A stretch of DNA of 64,000 nt from Streptomyces katrae (GCF_000717655.1 NZ_JNZY01000031.1:1-64000); one strand, 5' to 3'; shown: positions 36,202-44,960, counted from the stretch's first letter. Program-made: numbers and translations. The notes: generated from the letters alone by a model not told the origin.

Positions 36202-37047
36202 CTACTTGTTGGCGCCGAGCTCGATCGGCACGCCGACCAGCGAGCCGTACTCGGTCCAGGAGCCGTCGTAGTTCTTGACGTTCTCCTGGCCCAGGAGCTC
36301 GTGCAGCACGAACCAGGTCAGCGCGGAGCGCTCACCGATGCGGCAGTACGCGATGGTGTCCTTCGACAGGTCGACCTGCTCGGCCTCGTAGAGGGCGGTC
36401 AGCTCCTCGTCGGACTTGAAGGTGCCGTCGTCGTTGGCGTTCTTCGACCACGGGATGTTGCGGGCGCTCGGCACGTGGCCGGGGCGCTGCGACTGCTCCT
36501 GCGGGAGGTGCGCCGGGGCGAGCAGCTTGCCGGAGAACTCGTCGGGCGAGCGGACGTCGACCAGGTTCTGGGCGCCGATCGCGGCCACGACGTCGTCGCG
36601 GAAGGCACGGATCGAGGCGTCCTGCGGCTGGGCCTTGTACTGGGTGGCCGGGCGGTTCGGGACCTCGGTGCCGTCGACCAGGTCGCGGGAGTCGAGCTCC
36701 CACTTCTTGCGGCCGCCGTCGAGGAGGCGGACGTCCTGGTGGCCGTACAGCTTGAAGTACCAGTAGGCGTAGGACGCGAACCAGTTGTTGTTGCCGCCGT
36801 AGAGGACGACGGTGTCGTCGTTGGAGATGCCCTTGGCGGAGAGGAGCTTCTCGAAGCCCTCCTGGTCCACGAAGTCGCGGCGGACCGGGTCCTGGAGGTC
36901 CTGCTTCCAGTCGATCCGGACGGCGTTGGTGATGTGGTTCTTGTCGTACGCGGACGTGTCCTCGTCCACCTCGACGATCACGACGTTGGCGTCGTTCAGG
37001 TGGGCCTCGACCCAGTCGGCGTCTACGAGGACGTCGCTGCGGCTCAT
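36202..37047 (-). CDS. Thiosulfate sulfurtransferase (rhodanese), CysA-type
   Basis: The enzyme moves sulfane sulfur from thiosulfate to an acceptor such as cyanide or a thiol. The 281-residue protein has two rhodanese domains; the catalytic Cys is in AYCRIGERSA of the second domain, and the first lacks it, as usual. VDVRSPDEFSGK is the second-domain start. GGAGGAG lies seven bases before the ATG. A 223-base leader with a cysteine-containing peptide precedes it, suggesting regulation by cysteine supply. The short name in S. coelicolor and mycobacteria is cysA, which also denotes a sulfate transporter gene, so I leave the symbol empty. Confidence 0.9.
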   Translation of the reverse strand: MSRSDVLVDADWVEAHLNDANVVIVEVDEDTSAYDKNHITNAVRIDWKQDLQDPVRRDFVDQEGFEKLLSAKGISNDDTVVLYGGNNNWFASYAYWYFKLYGHQDVRLLDGGRKKWELDSRDLVDGTEVPNRPATQYKAQPQDASIRAFRDDVVAAIGAQNLVDVRSPDEFSGKLLAPAHLPQEQSQRPGHVPSARNIPWSKNANDDGTFKSDEELTALYEAEQVDLSKDTIAYCRIGERSALTWFVLHELLGQENVKNYDGSWTEYGSLVGVPIELGANK

Positions 37048-37269
37048 GGTGTTCTCCTCCGGGGCAGTGTGCGGCGGGGCGTGCTGTGCAGGTGCAGTGC
37101 AGGTGCTGCGGAGCGGTCTGCAGGTCCTGGGTGCTGCTGGTGCGTGCCGCGGCGGGCGGCGCCCCTCGGACACTGCGCGGGGAGGCGTCAGCGGGGAGGA
37201 GGGGGCGGCTGCGGTGCGGTCACGCGGGAAGGACGGTCGTCCGGCTGATGGAGCGGAAGCGCTCACAGG

Positions 37270-37353
37270 TCACATGGATCGACAGAGCATGGCGGCGACG
37301 CGACACAGGTCTACTGCCCGTCGCTTCGTGAGGTCCGCCTGCTGATGCTTCAT
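37270..37353 (-). CDS. Cysteine-responsive leader peptide (27 residues)
   Basis: The frame encodes MKHQQADLTKRRAV followed by DLCRVAAMLCRSM, with two Cys codons near the end. The DLCRVAAMLCR ending is typical of leader peptides found upstream of sulfur genes in Streptomyces. Stalling at Cys codons when cysteine is low could open the sulfurtransferase transcript. The start is 9 bases after the TACGAT -10 element, so the mRNA may begin at or near the ATG; a second ATG six bases upstream is also possible. The 200 bases between the peptide and the enzyme's ATG contain no further gene. Confidence 0.82.
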   Translation of the reverse strand: MKHQQADLTKRRAVDLCRVAAMLCRSM

Positions 37354-37361
37354 AGCCATGG

Positions 37362-37391
37362 ATCGTAGGGACGAATCGGCCGCCCTGTCAC
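37362..37391 (-). promoter_or_regulatory. Promoter of the leader peptide/sulfurtransferase unit
   Basis: On the minus strand GTGACA (complement 37386-37391) is followed after 18 bases by TACGAT (complement 37362-37367). This is a good housekeeping-type promoter, placed so that transcription starts at or near the leader peptide's ATG. Confidence 0.7.
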
Positions 37392-37515
37392 CGGCGTGTC
37401 ATATTCCGAGACGGGATCGTCCGAATATTGGGATGCATATGCCCCCGGGCGGCTGCCGCACCGCCTCCGGGGGCCTTCGCAGGGCCCGTCCTTCTACGGA
37501 TCGGACCATGCCGTC

Positions 37516-38226
37516 TCACGATCCGGCCAGCACCACGTCCGATCCGCTCAGCGTGAGGTGGACACCGGCCTCGTCCGAGGTCAGCGTGGTCAGCTTGAGC
37601 CCGGACGGCAGTCCGCCGTCGAGCCGGCGGTCGAAGTCGGTCTTCTTGCGGACCGCGCTCTCGATCCCGGGCAGGCCCTCGCCGGGCACCTCGTCGGCCC
37701 GGACCCGGACCATCTTGCCGCCGCCCGGCGCGTCCACGAGCGTGACGGTCGACACCACGCCGGGGGAGAGCTTGCGGCCGAGGACCTCCACCGTCGCCGT
37801 GACCTTCACCTTGCCCGGCGCACCGCCGTAGGTGACCGTCACACCGGTCTGCGAGGCCTCGGTCAGGTCCCGGTACGTGACGAGGGCCGTGCCCTCGGCC
37901 CGCTCGGCGGTGCCCCCGCTGTAGTCCCCGTTCAGCTTCACGCTGCGGAAGCTGGCGTCGAGCTGCGAGAGCCGCGTCTTGCGGCCGTCCGAGACGGCCT
38001 CGACGCCCTTCAGCTTCACGTCGACGCGGTCGAGGTCGTGGCTGAGCGCCTGGGTCAGGAAGGGGAACCCGTGGATGTCCACCTCCGTGCTCCCCGCCAG
38101 CCCCTGGCGGGCCTGGATGCGCTCGGCCAGCCGGTTCTCGGCATAGTTGACCGCCCAGCGGTCGGCGCCCGCGAACAGGGCGCCCAGCACCACTCCGATG
38201 ATCACAACAACACGCAGGAACCGCAC
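37516..38226 (-). CDS. DUF2993 protein
   Basis: The 236-residue protein starts with an uncleaved or cleaved hydrophobic N-terminus (RFLRVVVIIGVVLGALFAGADRWAV) and then the DUF2993 domain, with ARQGLAGSTEVDIHGFPFLTQAL, characteristic of this family. Members such as LmeA bind lipids, so a role in cell-envelope lipids is plausible. It is on the same strand as the 641-residue gene upstream but 119 bases away. Confidence 0.87.
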   Translation of the reverse strand: MRFLRVVVIIGVVLGALFAGADRWAVNYAENRLAERIQARQGLAGSTEVDIHGFPFLTQALSHDLDRVDVKLKGVEAVSDGRKTRLSQLDASFRSVKLNGDYSGGTAERAEGTALVTYRDLTEASQTGVTVTYGGAPGKVKVTATVEVLGRKLSPGVVSTVTLVDAPGGGKMVRVRADEVPGEGLPGIESAVRKKTDFDRRLDGGLPSGLKLTTLTSDEAGVHLTLSGSDVVLAGS

Positions 38227-38345
38227 GTGCCCCTCCCCCTGTAGATCGGTACGTGCGTTCTAGTGGACCATGATCGGCCGTACGGAGGCCGTCAGCGGCG
38301 GTGTGATGCCTGCCGCGGCCGGCCGGCCGTACGGGAGGTCCGGCC

Positions 38346-40271
38346 TCAGCCCACGACCCGTCCGATCAGGTAGACGGCGGGAGCGGCGGCCGCCAGCGGC
38401 AGCGCGACACCGGCCGTCATGTGGACGAACTTGGACGGGTAGTCGTACGCGGCCACCCGCAGCCCGATCAGCGCGCACACCCCGGCGGCCAGCCCGACCA
38501 GCGCCCCGCCCACCCCGACGGAGGTCAGTCCGCCCACCGCGATGCCGGCGCCGGTGGCCGCGGCCAGCGAGACGCCGACGGAGGCCGGCGTCGGCAGCGG
38601 CAGCGCGCGGGTGAACACGGCGACCGCGACGGCCGCCGCGCCGACGCTGACGGCGGCGGAGCCGGCGGCCAGGTAGCCGGCGCAGACGATGGCGAGCGCG
38701 GCGGAGGCCACGGAGGCCATCAGCCCGTACATCCGCTCGTCGGGGTCGGCGTGGCTGCGCAGCTGGAGGACCAGCGTGAGCAGCACCCAGGCCCCGAGGG
38801 TGCCGATGATCGCGCCGGGGCCGTACGGGTCGCCCAGGGCGAGCACGGCGGCGTCGGCGACGAGCGCCCCGAGGAAGGCGAGGGCGATGCCCTGCCGGGC
38901 GGGCCACATGCCGTTGAGCCGGAACCAGCCGGCCGCGGTGAGCGCCTGGAGGGCGACCAGCGGGGCGAGCAGCGCGAGGTCGCCGAAGGCGGCGGCACCG
39001 GCCAGCAGCAGCCCGAGGGCGGCGGTCAGTATCGCCGGCTGCGGGCCGGGGTCGATGATCGGCGAGCGGCCCTCGGCCCGCGCCTGGGCGGGATCGACGG
39101 CGCGCAGGGTGTTGCCGGCGAGGGTGGGCGGGGAGTACCCGGGCTCCTCGCCCGGGATCTCGGAGCCGACGGGGCCCGCGGGCTGCTCCGCCGGAGCGGG
39201 GGCGGCCGTGGCGGCCGGCTCCTCGGCGCCCGGGCCGGGGCCCGGGTACGGCGGCAGGAAGGCGGTCTGCTCGGCGGCGTCGCCCGCGGGCGCGGCAGCC
39301 TGCGGCGGGAGATAGGCCGTCTGCTCGGCGGCGGAACCCTCGCCCCAGGCGGCACCCCCGCTCGGCGCCCAGTCGGCGGCGGGAGCCTGGGCCGGGGCGT
39401 GGGCTTCGGCTGCGGGCACCTCGTCGCGGAGGCTGCTCGGCGCCCAGTCGGCGGCAGGGGCCTGCGCCCGGGCGGCGGGAGCCTCGTCGCGGAACCAGCC
39501 CTCGGGCGCCACGGGCGGCGCCTGCGGCTGCGGGCCGGCCGTGTCGTGGCCGGGGTACGGCGGCAGGTACGCGGTCTCGGCGGCCGCGGCGGCATCCCGG
39601 CGCCCGGCCGCGGCCGGGCCGGGGTAGGGCGACGCGTACGGAGTCTCGGCGGCCGCCGGCGCCCCGGGGCCGGGGTACGGCGGGAGGTAGGCCGTCTGCT
39701 CGGGGGCACCGGCCGCCTGGGGCGGGAGGTAGGCCGTCTGTTCGGCGGCGGAACCCTCGGACCAGGCCGCGCCCGGGCCGCCGCTCGGCGGCCACTCGGC
39801 CGCGGGCGCCTGGGCCTGGGCCTGGATCTGGGCCTGGGCCTGGGCCTGGATCTGGGCCTGGGCCTGGGCCTGGACGGCGGGGGCCTCGTCCCGGAACCAG
39901 CCCTCGGGAGCGACCGGCTGCGGATCGGCCGCGGCCGGGCCCGGGTAGGGCGGCAGGTACGCGGTCTGCTCGGCCGCCGCGGCGGACCCGGCCGGCCACG
40001 AGGTGCCGGCGCCGCCCTGGGGCCAGCCCTCGGGGGTCTGGGCCTGGGGATGTGCCTGCGCGGCCGGGGCCTCGTCCCGGAACCAGCCCTCGGGAGCCGC
40101 GGGCTGGCCGGGCAGCGCCCCCAGCGGCGGCTGGACCGGCTGCACCTCGTGGACCGGCTGGTAGCCGGTGTCCCAGGTGTCCGACTGCCAGGTCTGGGTC
40201 CCGTACGGGTCCTGCCGGTCGTTCCGGGGCTGCTGCCGGTGCTGCTGTCGTTGTTCCTCGGGAGTGCTCAT
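38346..40271 (-). CDS. 641-residue repeat-rich membrane protein
   Basis: About 400 residues of low-complexity Pro/Ala/Gln-rich sequence precede a hydrophobic domain with roughly eight or more membrane helices (residues 420-640, beginning LTAALGLLLAGAAAF). The N-terminal part carries three copies of APEGWFRDEAPA and six copies of TA(Y/F)LPP, most with a following PYPG, plus a run of alternating Ala-Gln (39790-39880). The function is not known. The T in EQTAYLPP could be a Ser/Thr-kinase site. It is separated from moaD-like by ten bases. Confidence 0.78.
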   Translation of the reverse strand: MSTPEEQRQQHRQQPRNDRQDPYGTQTWQSDTWDTGYQPVHEVQPVQPPLGALPGQPAAPEGWFRDEAPAAQAHPQAQTPEGWPQGGAGTSWPAGSAAAAEQTAYLPPYPGPAAADPQPVAPEGWFRDEAPAVQAQAQAQIQAQAQAQIQAQAQAPAAEWPPSGGPGAAWSEGSAAEQTAYLPPQAAGAPEQTAYLPPYPGPGAPAAAETPYASPYPGPAAAGRRDAAAAAETAYLPPYPGHDTAGPQPQAPPVAPEGWFRDEAPAARAQAPAADWAPSSLRDEVPAAEAHAPAQAPAADWAPSGGAAWGEGSAAEQTAYLPPQAAAPAGDAAEQTAFLPPYPGPGPGAEEPAATAAPAPAEQPAGPVGSEIPGEEPGYSPPTLAGNTLRAVDPAQARAEGRSPIIDPGPQPAILTAALGLLLAGAAAFGDLALLAPLVALQALTAAGWFRLNGMWPARQGIALAFLGALVADAAVLALGDPYGPGAIIGTLGAWVLLTLVLQLRSHADPDERMYGLMASVASAALAIVCAGYLAAGSAAVSVGAAAVAVAVFTRALPLPTPASVGVSLAAATGAGIAVGGLTSVGVGGALVGLAAGVCALIGLRVAAYDYPSKFVHMTAGVALPLAAAAPAVYLIGRVVG

Positions 40272-40281
40272 CGGTTTCCGC

Positions 40282-40536
40282 TCACCCGCCCGCGAACGGC
40301 GGGAGCACCTCGACGGTGCCCCCCTCGGTCAGCGGAACGGCATCGTGCGGGCGCTTGCCCACGGGCTCTTCGTTCACGAGGAAGGAGCAGCGCTGCAGGA
40401 CCCGGGTCAGCTCCCCGGGGTGGCGCTCCCGCACGGCGTCGAGCGCCTCGGCCAGTGTCTGCGCCGAGTACGGCTCCTCCGCCGTCTTGGCCGCGGCCTT
40501 GGCCGCCGCCCAGTAGCGGATGGTTCCGGTTGCCAC
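40282..40536 (-). CDS. MoaD/ThiS-family sulfur carrier-like protein
   Basis: The 84-residue beta-grasp protein begins ATGTIRYWAAAKAAA and ends with the Gly-Gly pair, GGTVEVLPPFAGG, needed for thiocarboxylate formation. It may carry sulfur for molybdopterin synthesis. The frame stays open to 40578, but the GTG at 40536 has AGGAG five bases upstream, and relatives start there. A VLPPFAGG end is typical of MoaD. Confidence 0.87.
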   Translation of the reverse strand: MATGTIRYWAAAKAAAKTAEEPYSAQTLAEALDAVRERHPGELTRVLQRCSFLVNEEPVGKRPHDAVPLTEGGTVEVLPPFAGG

Positions 40537-40763
40537 TGCAGCTCCTATCGTCGGCTCTCTACCGTCGGCCTCCATCATGAACCCTCCGGCGCGCTGATCC
40601 GGTGCGCCTCCGCGCGCCCCGTATGCGCCCGGGCGGCCCGCCGTACGTCCATCGATCCGGTGAAACCGGGGCATAAGCTGGGCGTAAGGGTGGCAGGAAC
40701 CACAGCAGAGGCCAGGCCGAAGCCTCGGCCCCGCACCAGCGGGTGGGCTATTCTGCTGGCGAG

Positions 40764-40795
40764 AGGATCCGGGCAACGTTGCCCCCGGGTCCTTT
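40764..40795 (+). promoter_or_regulatory. Hairpin with T run in the glnR leader
   Basis: GGATCCGGGCAA pairs with TTGCCCCCGGGTCC after small bulges, and TTTT follows at 40793. A TATTCT-like -10 lies just before at 40750. This resembles an intrinsic terminator or attenuator. The region 40537-40988 (452 bases) holds this hairpin, a small coding sequence at its end and otherwise no gene I can support. Confidence 0.45.
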
Positions 40796-40935
40796 TGTGC
40801 TTTCAGCACGTTGAACGGACCGAGAACAGTGGCGTCCGTCCGGGACCCCAGGGCGCGGGGACCGGCAAGGCGCCGCACGCACCACGTACGAAGCAGTGCC
40901 GCGAAAGTCCTCGACGGGACCGAGGAGGAACCGAC

Positions 40936-40992
40936 GTGATGGACCAGCGAACCGTGCAGAACCGCCCCACCTGGGCAGGTGGTCGGGCATGA
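40936..40992 (+). CDS. 18-residue upstream peptide coupled to glnR
   Basis: A frame beginning GTG ATG GAC encodes [18 protein letters not shown] and ends with TGA overlapping the glnR ATG (ATGA). GAGGAGGA lies 7-10 bases upstream of the start, a perfect ribosome site, whereas glnR itself has only a weak one. So ribosomes may reach glnR by re-initiation after this peptide. No function is known. Confidence 0.62.
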   Translation: MMDQRTVQNRPTWAGGRA

Positions 40993-41792
40993 GCTCTCTC
41001 CTGCTGCTGACCAATGCCCTGCAGCCGTCCACCGAGGTGCTGCCCGCCCTCGGCCTGCTGCTGCACAACGTCCGGGTGGCCCCCGCCGAAGGCCCCGCGC
41101 TCGTGGACACCCCCGGCGCGGACGTCATCCTCGTCGACGGCCGCCGCGATCTGCCGCAGGTGCGCTCGCTGTGCCAGCTGCTCCGCTCCACCGGCCCCGG
41201 CTGTCCGCTGATCCTCGTCGTCACCGAGGGCGGCCTCGCCGCCGTCACCGCCGACTGGGGCATCGACGACGTCCTCCTCGACACCGCGGGCCCGGCCGAG
41301 GTCGAGGCGCGGCTGCGCCTCGCCACCGGCCGCCAGCAGCTGGGCTCCGACGACTCCCCGATGGAGATCCGCAACGGCGACCTGTCGGTCGACGAGGCGA
41401 CGTACTCGGCGAAGCTGAAGGGCCGGGTCCTCGACCTCACCTTCAAGGAGTTCGAGCTCCTCAAGTACCTCGCGCAGCACCCGGGCCGGGTCTTCACCCG
41501 GGCCCAGCTGCTCCAGGAGGTCTGGGGATACGACTACTTCGGCGGCACCCGGACGGTGGACGTCCACGTAAGGCGGCTGCGCGCGAAGCTCGGCCCCGAG
41601 CACGAGTCGCTGATCGGTACGGTCCGCAACGTCGGCTACCGCTTCGTCACGCCGGAGAAGGTCGAGCGGGCGGCAGCGGAGGCGGCGGCCAAGGCCGCGG
41701 CGCAGGCTTCGGCCCAGGCGGCGGCCGGCGTCCCCCGTATGGAGGAACCTCCTGTGATCGTCCAGTCGGCAGGACGGCCTGCCCAGAGGTAG
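40989..41792 (+). CDS. glnR: Nitrogen-response regulator GlnR
   Basis: GlnR is the orphan OmpR-family master regulator of nitrogen assimilation in Streptomyces (glnA, amtB, nir). The 267-residue protein starts [25 protein letters not shown], has an atypical receiver domain lacking the full acidic pocket, and a winged-helix domain with [38 protein letters not shown]. The Ala-rich tail differs in length from relatives. It overlaps a short upstream gene by ATGA. Its own transcription has no clear promoter in the leader. Confidence 0.94.
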   Translation: MSSLLLLTNALQPSTEVLPALGLLLHNVRVAPAEGPALVDTPGADVILVDGRRDLPQVRSLCQLLRSTGPGCPLILVVTEGGLAAVTADWGIDDVLLDTAGPAEVEARLRLATGRQQLGSDDSPMEIRNGDLSVDEATYSAKLKGRVLDLTFKEFELLKYLAQHPGRVFTRAQLLQEVWGYDYFGGTRTVDVHVRRLRAKLGPEHESLIGTVRNVGYRFVTPEKVERAAAEAAAKAAAQASAQAAAGVPRMEEPPVIVQSAGRPAQR

Positions 41793-41816
41793 GTCACCCC
41801 GCGTAGACTCCCGAGC

Positions 41817-42839
41817 GTGGCCAAGGTGACGCGGGATGACGTTGCACGACTTGCGGGTACGTCTACCGCCGTCGTGAGCTACGTCATCAACAACGGACCC
41901 CGGCCGGTCGCCCCGGCCACGCGCGAGCGTGTACTCGCCGCGATCAAGGAGCTGGGCTACCGCCCGGACCGCGTCGCCCAGGCGATGGCGTCACGGCGCA
42001 CCGACCTCATAGGCATGATCGTCCCCGATGCGCGGCAGCCGTTCTTCGCGGAGATGGCGCACGCGGTCGAGCAGGCCGCCGCCGAGCGCGGAAAGATGGT
42101 CCTGGTCGGGAACTCCGACTACCGGGACGAGCGCGAGGTGCACTACCTGCGGGCCTTCCTCGGGATGCGGGTGTCCGGGCTGATCCTGGTCAGCCAGGGC
42201 ATGAGTGAGCGGGCGGCCTCGGAGATCGAGGCGTGGGACGCGCGGGTCGTGCTGCTGCACGAGCGGCCGGAGGCGATCGACGACGTCGCCGTCGTCACGG
42301 ACGACATCGGCGGCGCGCAGCTCGCCACCCGGCACCTGCTCGAGCACGGGCACGAGTACGTCGCCTGCATCGGCGGGGTGGAGAACACCCCGTCGGTCGG
42401 CGACCCGGTCGCCGACCACGTGGAGGGCTGGCGCCGGGCGATGCAGGAGTCGGGCCGCTCGACGGAAGGCCGCCTCTTCGAGGCCCCGTACAACCGGTAC
42501 GACGCGTACCGGGTCGCGCTGGAGGTCCTGTCGGGCCCGGACCGCCCGCCGGCGATCTTCTGCGCCACGGACGACCAGGCGATCGGCGTCCTGCGCGCGG
42601 CGCGCGAACTCCGCATCGACGTGCCGGGGGAGCTGGCGGTGGCCGGCTTCGACGACGTCAAGGAGGCGGCCCTGACGGACCCGCCGCTGACGACGATCGC
42701 CTCGGACCGCCCGGCGATGGCGCGGGCCGCGGTGGATCTGGTCCTGGACGACGCCCTCCGGGTGGCCGGATCCCGCCGGGAACGCCTGAAGCAGTTCCCG
42801 TCGGCCCTGGTGATCCGCCGCTCCTGCGGCTGCCACTAA
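41817..42839 (+). CDS. LacI-family transcriptional regulator
   Basis: The 340-residue protein has the LacI HTH ([29 protein letters not shown]) and a periplasmic-binding-protein-like ligand domain. The second HTH helix reads [11 protein letters not shown]. The C-terminus is RRSCGCH. The GTG start is seven bases after TAGACT (41804-41809), a leaderless pattern. The ligand and target are unknown; no sugar operon is adjacent. Confidence 0.9.
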   Translation: MAKVTRDDVARLAGTSTAVVSYVINNGPRPVAPATRERVLAAIKELGYRPDRVAQAMASRRTDLIGMIVPDARQPFFAEMAHAVEQAAAERGKMVLVGNSDYRDEREVHYLRAFLGMRVSGLILVSQGMSERAASEIEAWDARVVLLHERPEAIDDVAVVTDDIGGAQLATRHLLEHGHEYVACIGGVENTPSVGDPVADHVEGWRRAMQESGRSTEGRLFEAPYNRYDAYRVALEVLSGPDRPPAIFCATDDQAIGVLRAARELRIDVPGELAVAGFDDVKEAALTDPPLTTIASDRPAMARAAVDLVLDDALRVAGSRRERLKQFPSALVIRRSCGCH

Positions 42840-42966
42840 CCCTTTTCACATGCCCCGCAGGGCTCGGCCCTGGCGGCCCCCACCCTCTTCGCGTACCCCT
42901 CGCACCACCCGGCCCTGGCGGTGGGCCGGCCGGCTTATGTCGGGCATACGCGGTTCTGTCGGGGTT

Positions 42967-42994
42967 CTCAGGGGGGACTCAGGAAGCTCTCATG
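42967..42994 (+). promoter_or_regulatory. Triple CTCA(G/T)G direct repeat upstream of the protease
   Basis: CTCAGG occurs at 42967-42972 and 42978-42983 and CTCATG at 42989-42994, each spaced exactly 11 bases. Direct hexamers at helical spacing are typical OmpR-type operators, and they sit 23 bases before the protease start. The adjacent response regulator is the obvious candidate. Mycobacterial MprA uses similar CTCAG repeats at pepD. Confidence 0.6.
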
Positions 42995-43016
42995 ATCCGC
43001 GGACAGAGTCGTGGTC

Positions 43017-44156
43017 ATGACCGAGAGCCTCCGCCGCGACGGCGAGTACCCGCAGGAGAACGGCCCGACCCAGAGCGCGCCCCTCGGCGGGGCCTACCCG
43101 CCGCCGCCCGCCTACCCGCCCCCGGCGGCACCCGGCCGGCACGAGGCGCACCAGCCCCCGGCAGCCCAGCCCCCGGCAACTCCGCCGCCCCTTGCGGGCC
43201 CCGCGCACGCGGCCCGGGCCCGGCGGCCCGTGGCGCTGCTCGCCGCCGTGGCGCTGGCCGCCGCCGTCGTCGGGGGTGGCACCGCCGCCGCCGTGCAGCA
43301 GCTGCTCGGCAGCCAGGCCCGCAGCGGCGGCGGCGTCAACGGCACCAACGTCTCGCGGTCCAGCAGCGGCACGGTCTCCGGAGTGGCCGAGCAGGTCAGC
43401 CCCTCCGTCGTGCGGATCGACACCCGCACCGGCTCCGGCCAGGGCACCGGCTCCGGCATCGTGGTCACCGCCGACGGCGAGATCGTCACCAACAACCACG
43501 TGATCGACGGTGCCACCGAGATCCAGGTGACGATGAGCGACGGCAAGAAGTACACCGCCAAGACCGTCGGCAGCGACCCCGACAAGGACCTCGCCCTCAT
43601 CAAGCTCCAGGGTGCTGGGGGCACCTCCCAGGCCGAAGGCCTGGGGGGCGGCCTCAAGCCGGCCAAGCTCGGCGACTCCGACGGCCTCAAGGTCGGCGAC
43701 CAGGTCGTCGCCATCGGCTCCCCCGACCGCCTCACCGGCACGGTCACGAGCGGCATCGTCTCGGCCCTGAACCGCGAGGTCAACGTGCCCAAGTCCGAGC
43801 AGCAGGCACCCCAGCGGCAGCGCAGCAACGGCGGCGGCTGGCCGTTCTCGTACGACGGTCAGCAGTTCAACGGGAACACCGGATCGAACACCACCTCGTA
43901 CAAGGCCGTCCAGACGGACGCCTCCCTCAACCCGGGCAACTCCGGCGGCGCCCTCGTCAACATGAACGGCGAGATCGTGGGCATGCCCTCCGCGATCTAC
44001 TCCCCCTCGAGCGACAGCTCCACCGCCGGCAGCGTCGGCCTCGGCTTCGCCATCCCGGTGAACACGATCAAGGCCGACCTGGCCTCCCTCCGCAAGGGCG
44101 GCACCGGTAGCAGTGACAGCAACAGCGTCGGCGACGGCTTCGGGACCTCCTCCTAG
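43017..44156 (+). CDS. HtrA/DegP-like membrane-anchored serine protease without PDZ domain
   Basis: The 379-residue protein has a Pro-rich cytosolic region, a membrane helix (VALLAAVALAAAVVGGG), and a trypsin-like domain. The catalytic triad is visible as NNHVI (His), DPDKDLALI (Asp) and PGNSGGALV (Ser). The frame ends shortly after GFAIPVNTIKADL, with a Gly/Ser tail, so the PDZ domain seen in most such proteases is absent. A 13-residue insertion is encoded by a palindromic repeat at 43614-43649. It precedes its likely controlling two-component system by 52 bases. The ATG at 43017 is used; a GTG two codons earlier is possible. Confidence 0.88.
   Translation: MTESLRRDGEYPQENGPTQSAPLGGAYPPPPAYPPPAAPGRHEAHQPPAAQPPATPPPLAGPAHAARARRPVALLAAVALAAAVVGGGTAAAVQQLLGSQARSGGGVNGTNVSRSSSGTVSGVAEQVSPSVVRIDTRTGSGQGTGSGIVVTADGEIVTNNHVIDGATEIQVTMSDGKKYTAKTVGSDPDKDLALIKLQGAGGTSQAEGLGGGLKPAKLGDSDGLKVGDQVVAIGSPDRLTGTVTSGIVSALNREVNVPKSEQQAPQRQRSNGGGWPFSYDGQQFNGNTGSNTTSYKAVQTDASLNPGNSGGALVNMNGEIVGMPSAIYSPSSDSSTAGSVGLGFAIPVNTIKADLASLRKGGTGSSDSNSVGDGFGTSS
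43614..43649 (+). repeat. Small palindromic repeat element inserted in the protease gene
   Basis: The sequence has the arms CCCAGGCC (43627-43634) and GGCCTGGG (43638-43645) around GAA and a flanking GGGGGCACCT. It adds GAGGTSQAEGLGG, in frame, between the IKLQ and GLKPAKLG stretches that are adjacent in related proteases. Its right end shares CTGGGAGGTGCCCCC (on the other strand) with a second copy at 47388-47403. This is a small dispersed repeat of the kind common in Streptomyces. Confidence 0.7.
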
Positions 44157-44207
44157 GGCTGCCGTGCGAGCCTGGTACGACCGACCACGACCCCTGGGGG
44201 ACCGCAG

Positions 44208-44960
44208 ATGATTCCGGCCGAAGGCGACCCGCACCGCATCCTCGTCGTCGACGACGAGCCCGCCGTGCGGGAGGCGCTGCGCCGCAGCCTCGCCTTCGAG
44301 GGGTACGCCGTGCAGACCGCCGTCGACGGGCTCGACGCCCTCGACAAGGCGGCCTCGTACGAGCCCGGCCTGATCGTCCTCGACATCCAGATGCCCCGTA
44401 TGGACGGACTGACGGCGGCCCGCCGGCTGCGTGCCGCCGGCAGCACCACCCCGATCCTGATGCTCACCGCCCGCGACACCGTCGGCGACCGCGTCACGGG
44501 CCTCGACGCGGGCGCCGACGACTACCTCGTCAAGCCCTTCGAGCTCGACGAGCTCTTCGCCCGCGTCCGCGCCCTGCTGCGCCGCAGCGCGTACGCCGTC
44601 CCGCGGCCCGGCGGCGTCGAGGCCGAGGAGACGGACACGCTGGCGTTCGGCGACCTGCGCATGGACCTCGCCACCCGCGAGGTCACCCGGTCCGGACGCC
44701 CGGTGGAGCTCACCCGCACCGAGTTCACGCTGCTCGAGATGTTCCTGGCGCACCCGCGCCAGGTGCTGACCCGCGAGCAGATCCTCAAGACCGTCTGGGG
44801 CTTCGACTTCGAGCCGAGTTCCAACTCCCTGGACGTGTACGTGATGTACCTGCGGCGCAAGACCGAGGCCGGCGGCGAGCCCCGCCTGGTGCACACCGTG
44901 CGCGGGGTGGGCTACGTCCTGCGCGCCGCGGGGGCCGGCGACTCCGGAGGGCACGAGTGA
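44208..44960 (+). CDS. OmpR-family response regulator (MprA-like)
   Basis: The 250-residue protein has a receiver domain with [12 protein letters not shown], the acceptor Asp in [12 protein letters not shown] and MLTARDT, and a winged-helix domain ([28 protein letters not shown]). It is most like the envelope-stress regulator MprA. It starts 52 bases after the protease gene and its stop overlaps the kinase start by four bases. It probably binds the CTCA repeats upstream of the protease. Confidence 0.92.
   Translation: MIPAEGDPHRILVVDDEPAVREALRRSLAFEGYAVQTAVDGLDALDKAASYEPGLIVLDIQMPRMDGLTAARRLRAAGSTTPILMLTARDTVGDRVTGLDAGADDYLVKPFELDELFARVRALLRRSAYAVPRPGGVEAEETDTLAFGDLRMDLATREVTRSGRPVELTRTEFTLLEMFLAHPRQVLTREQILKTVWGFDFEPSSNSLDVYVMYLRRKTEAGGEPRLVHTVRGVGYVLRAAGAGDSGGHE

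Noticed and set aside
39780..39900. Tandem nucleotide repeat as a CRISPR-like array
   Set aside because: The repeats are short, without spacers, in frame, and encode alternating Ala and Gln, so they are a coding repeat.
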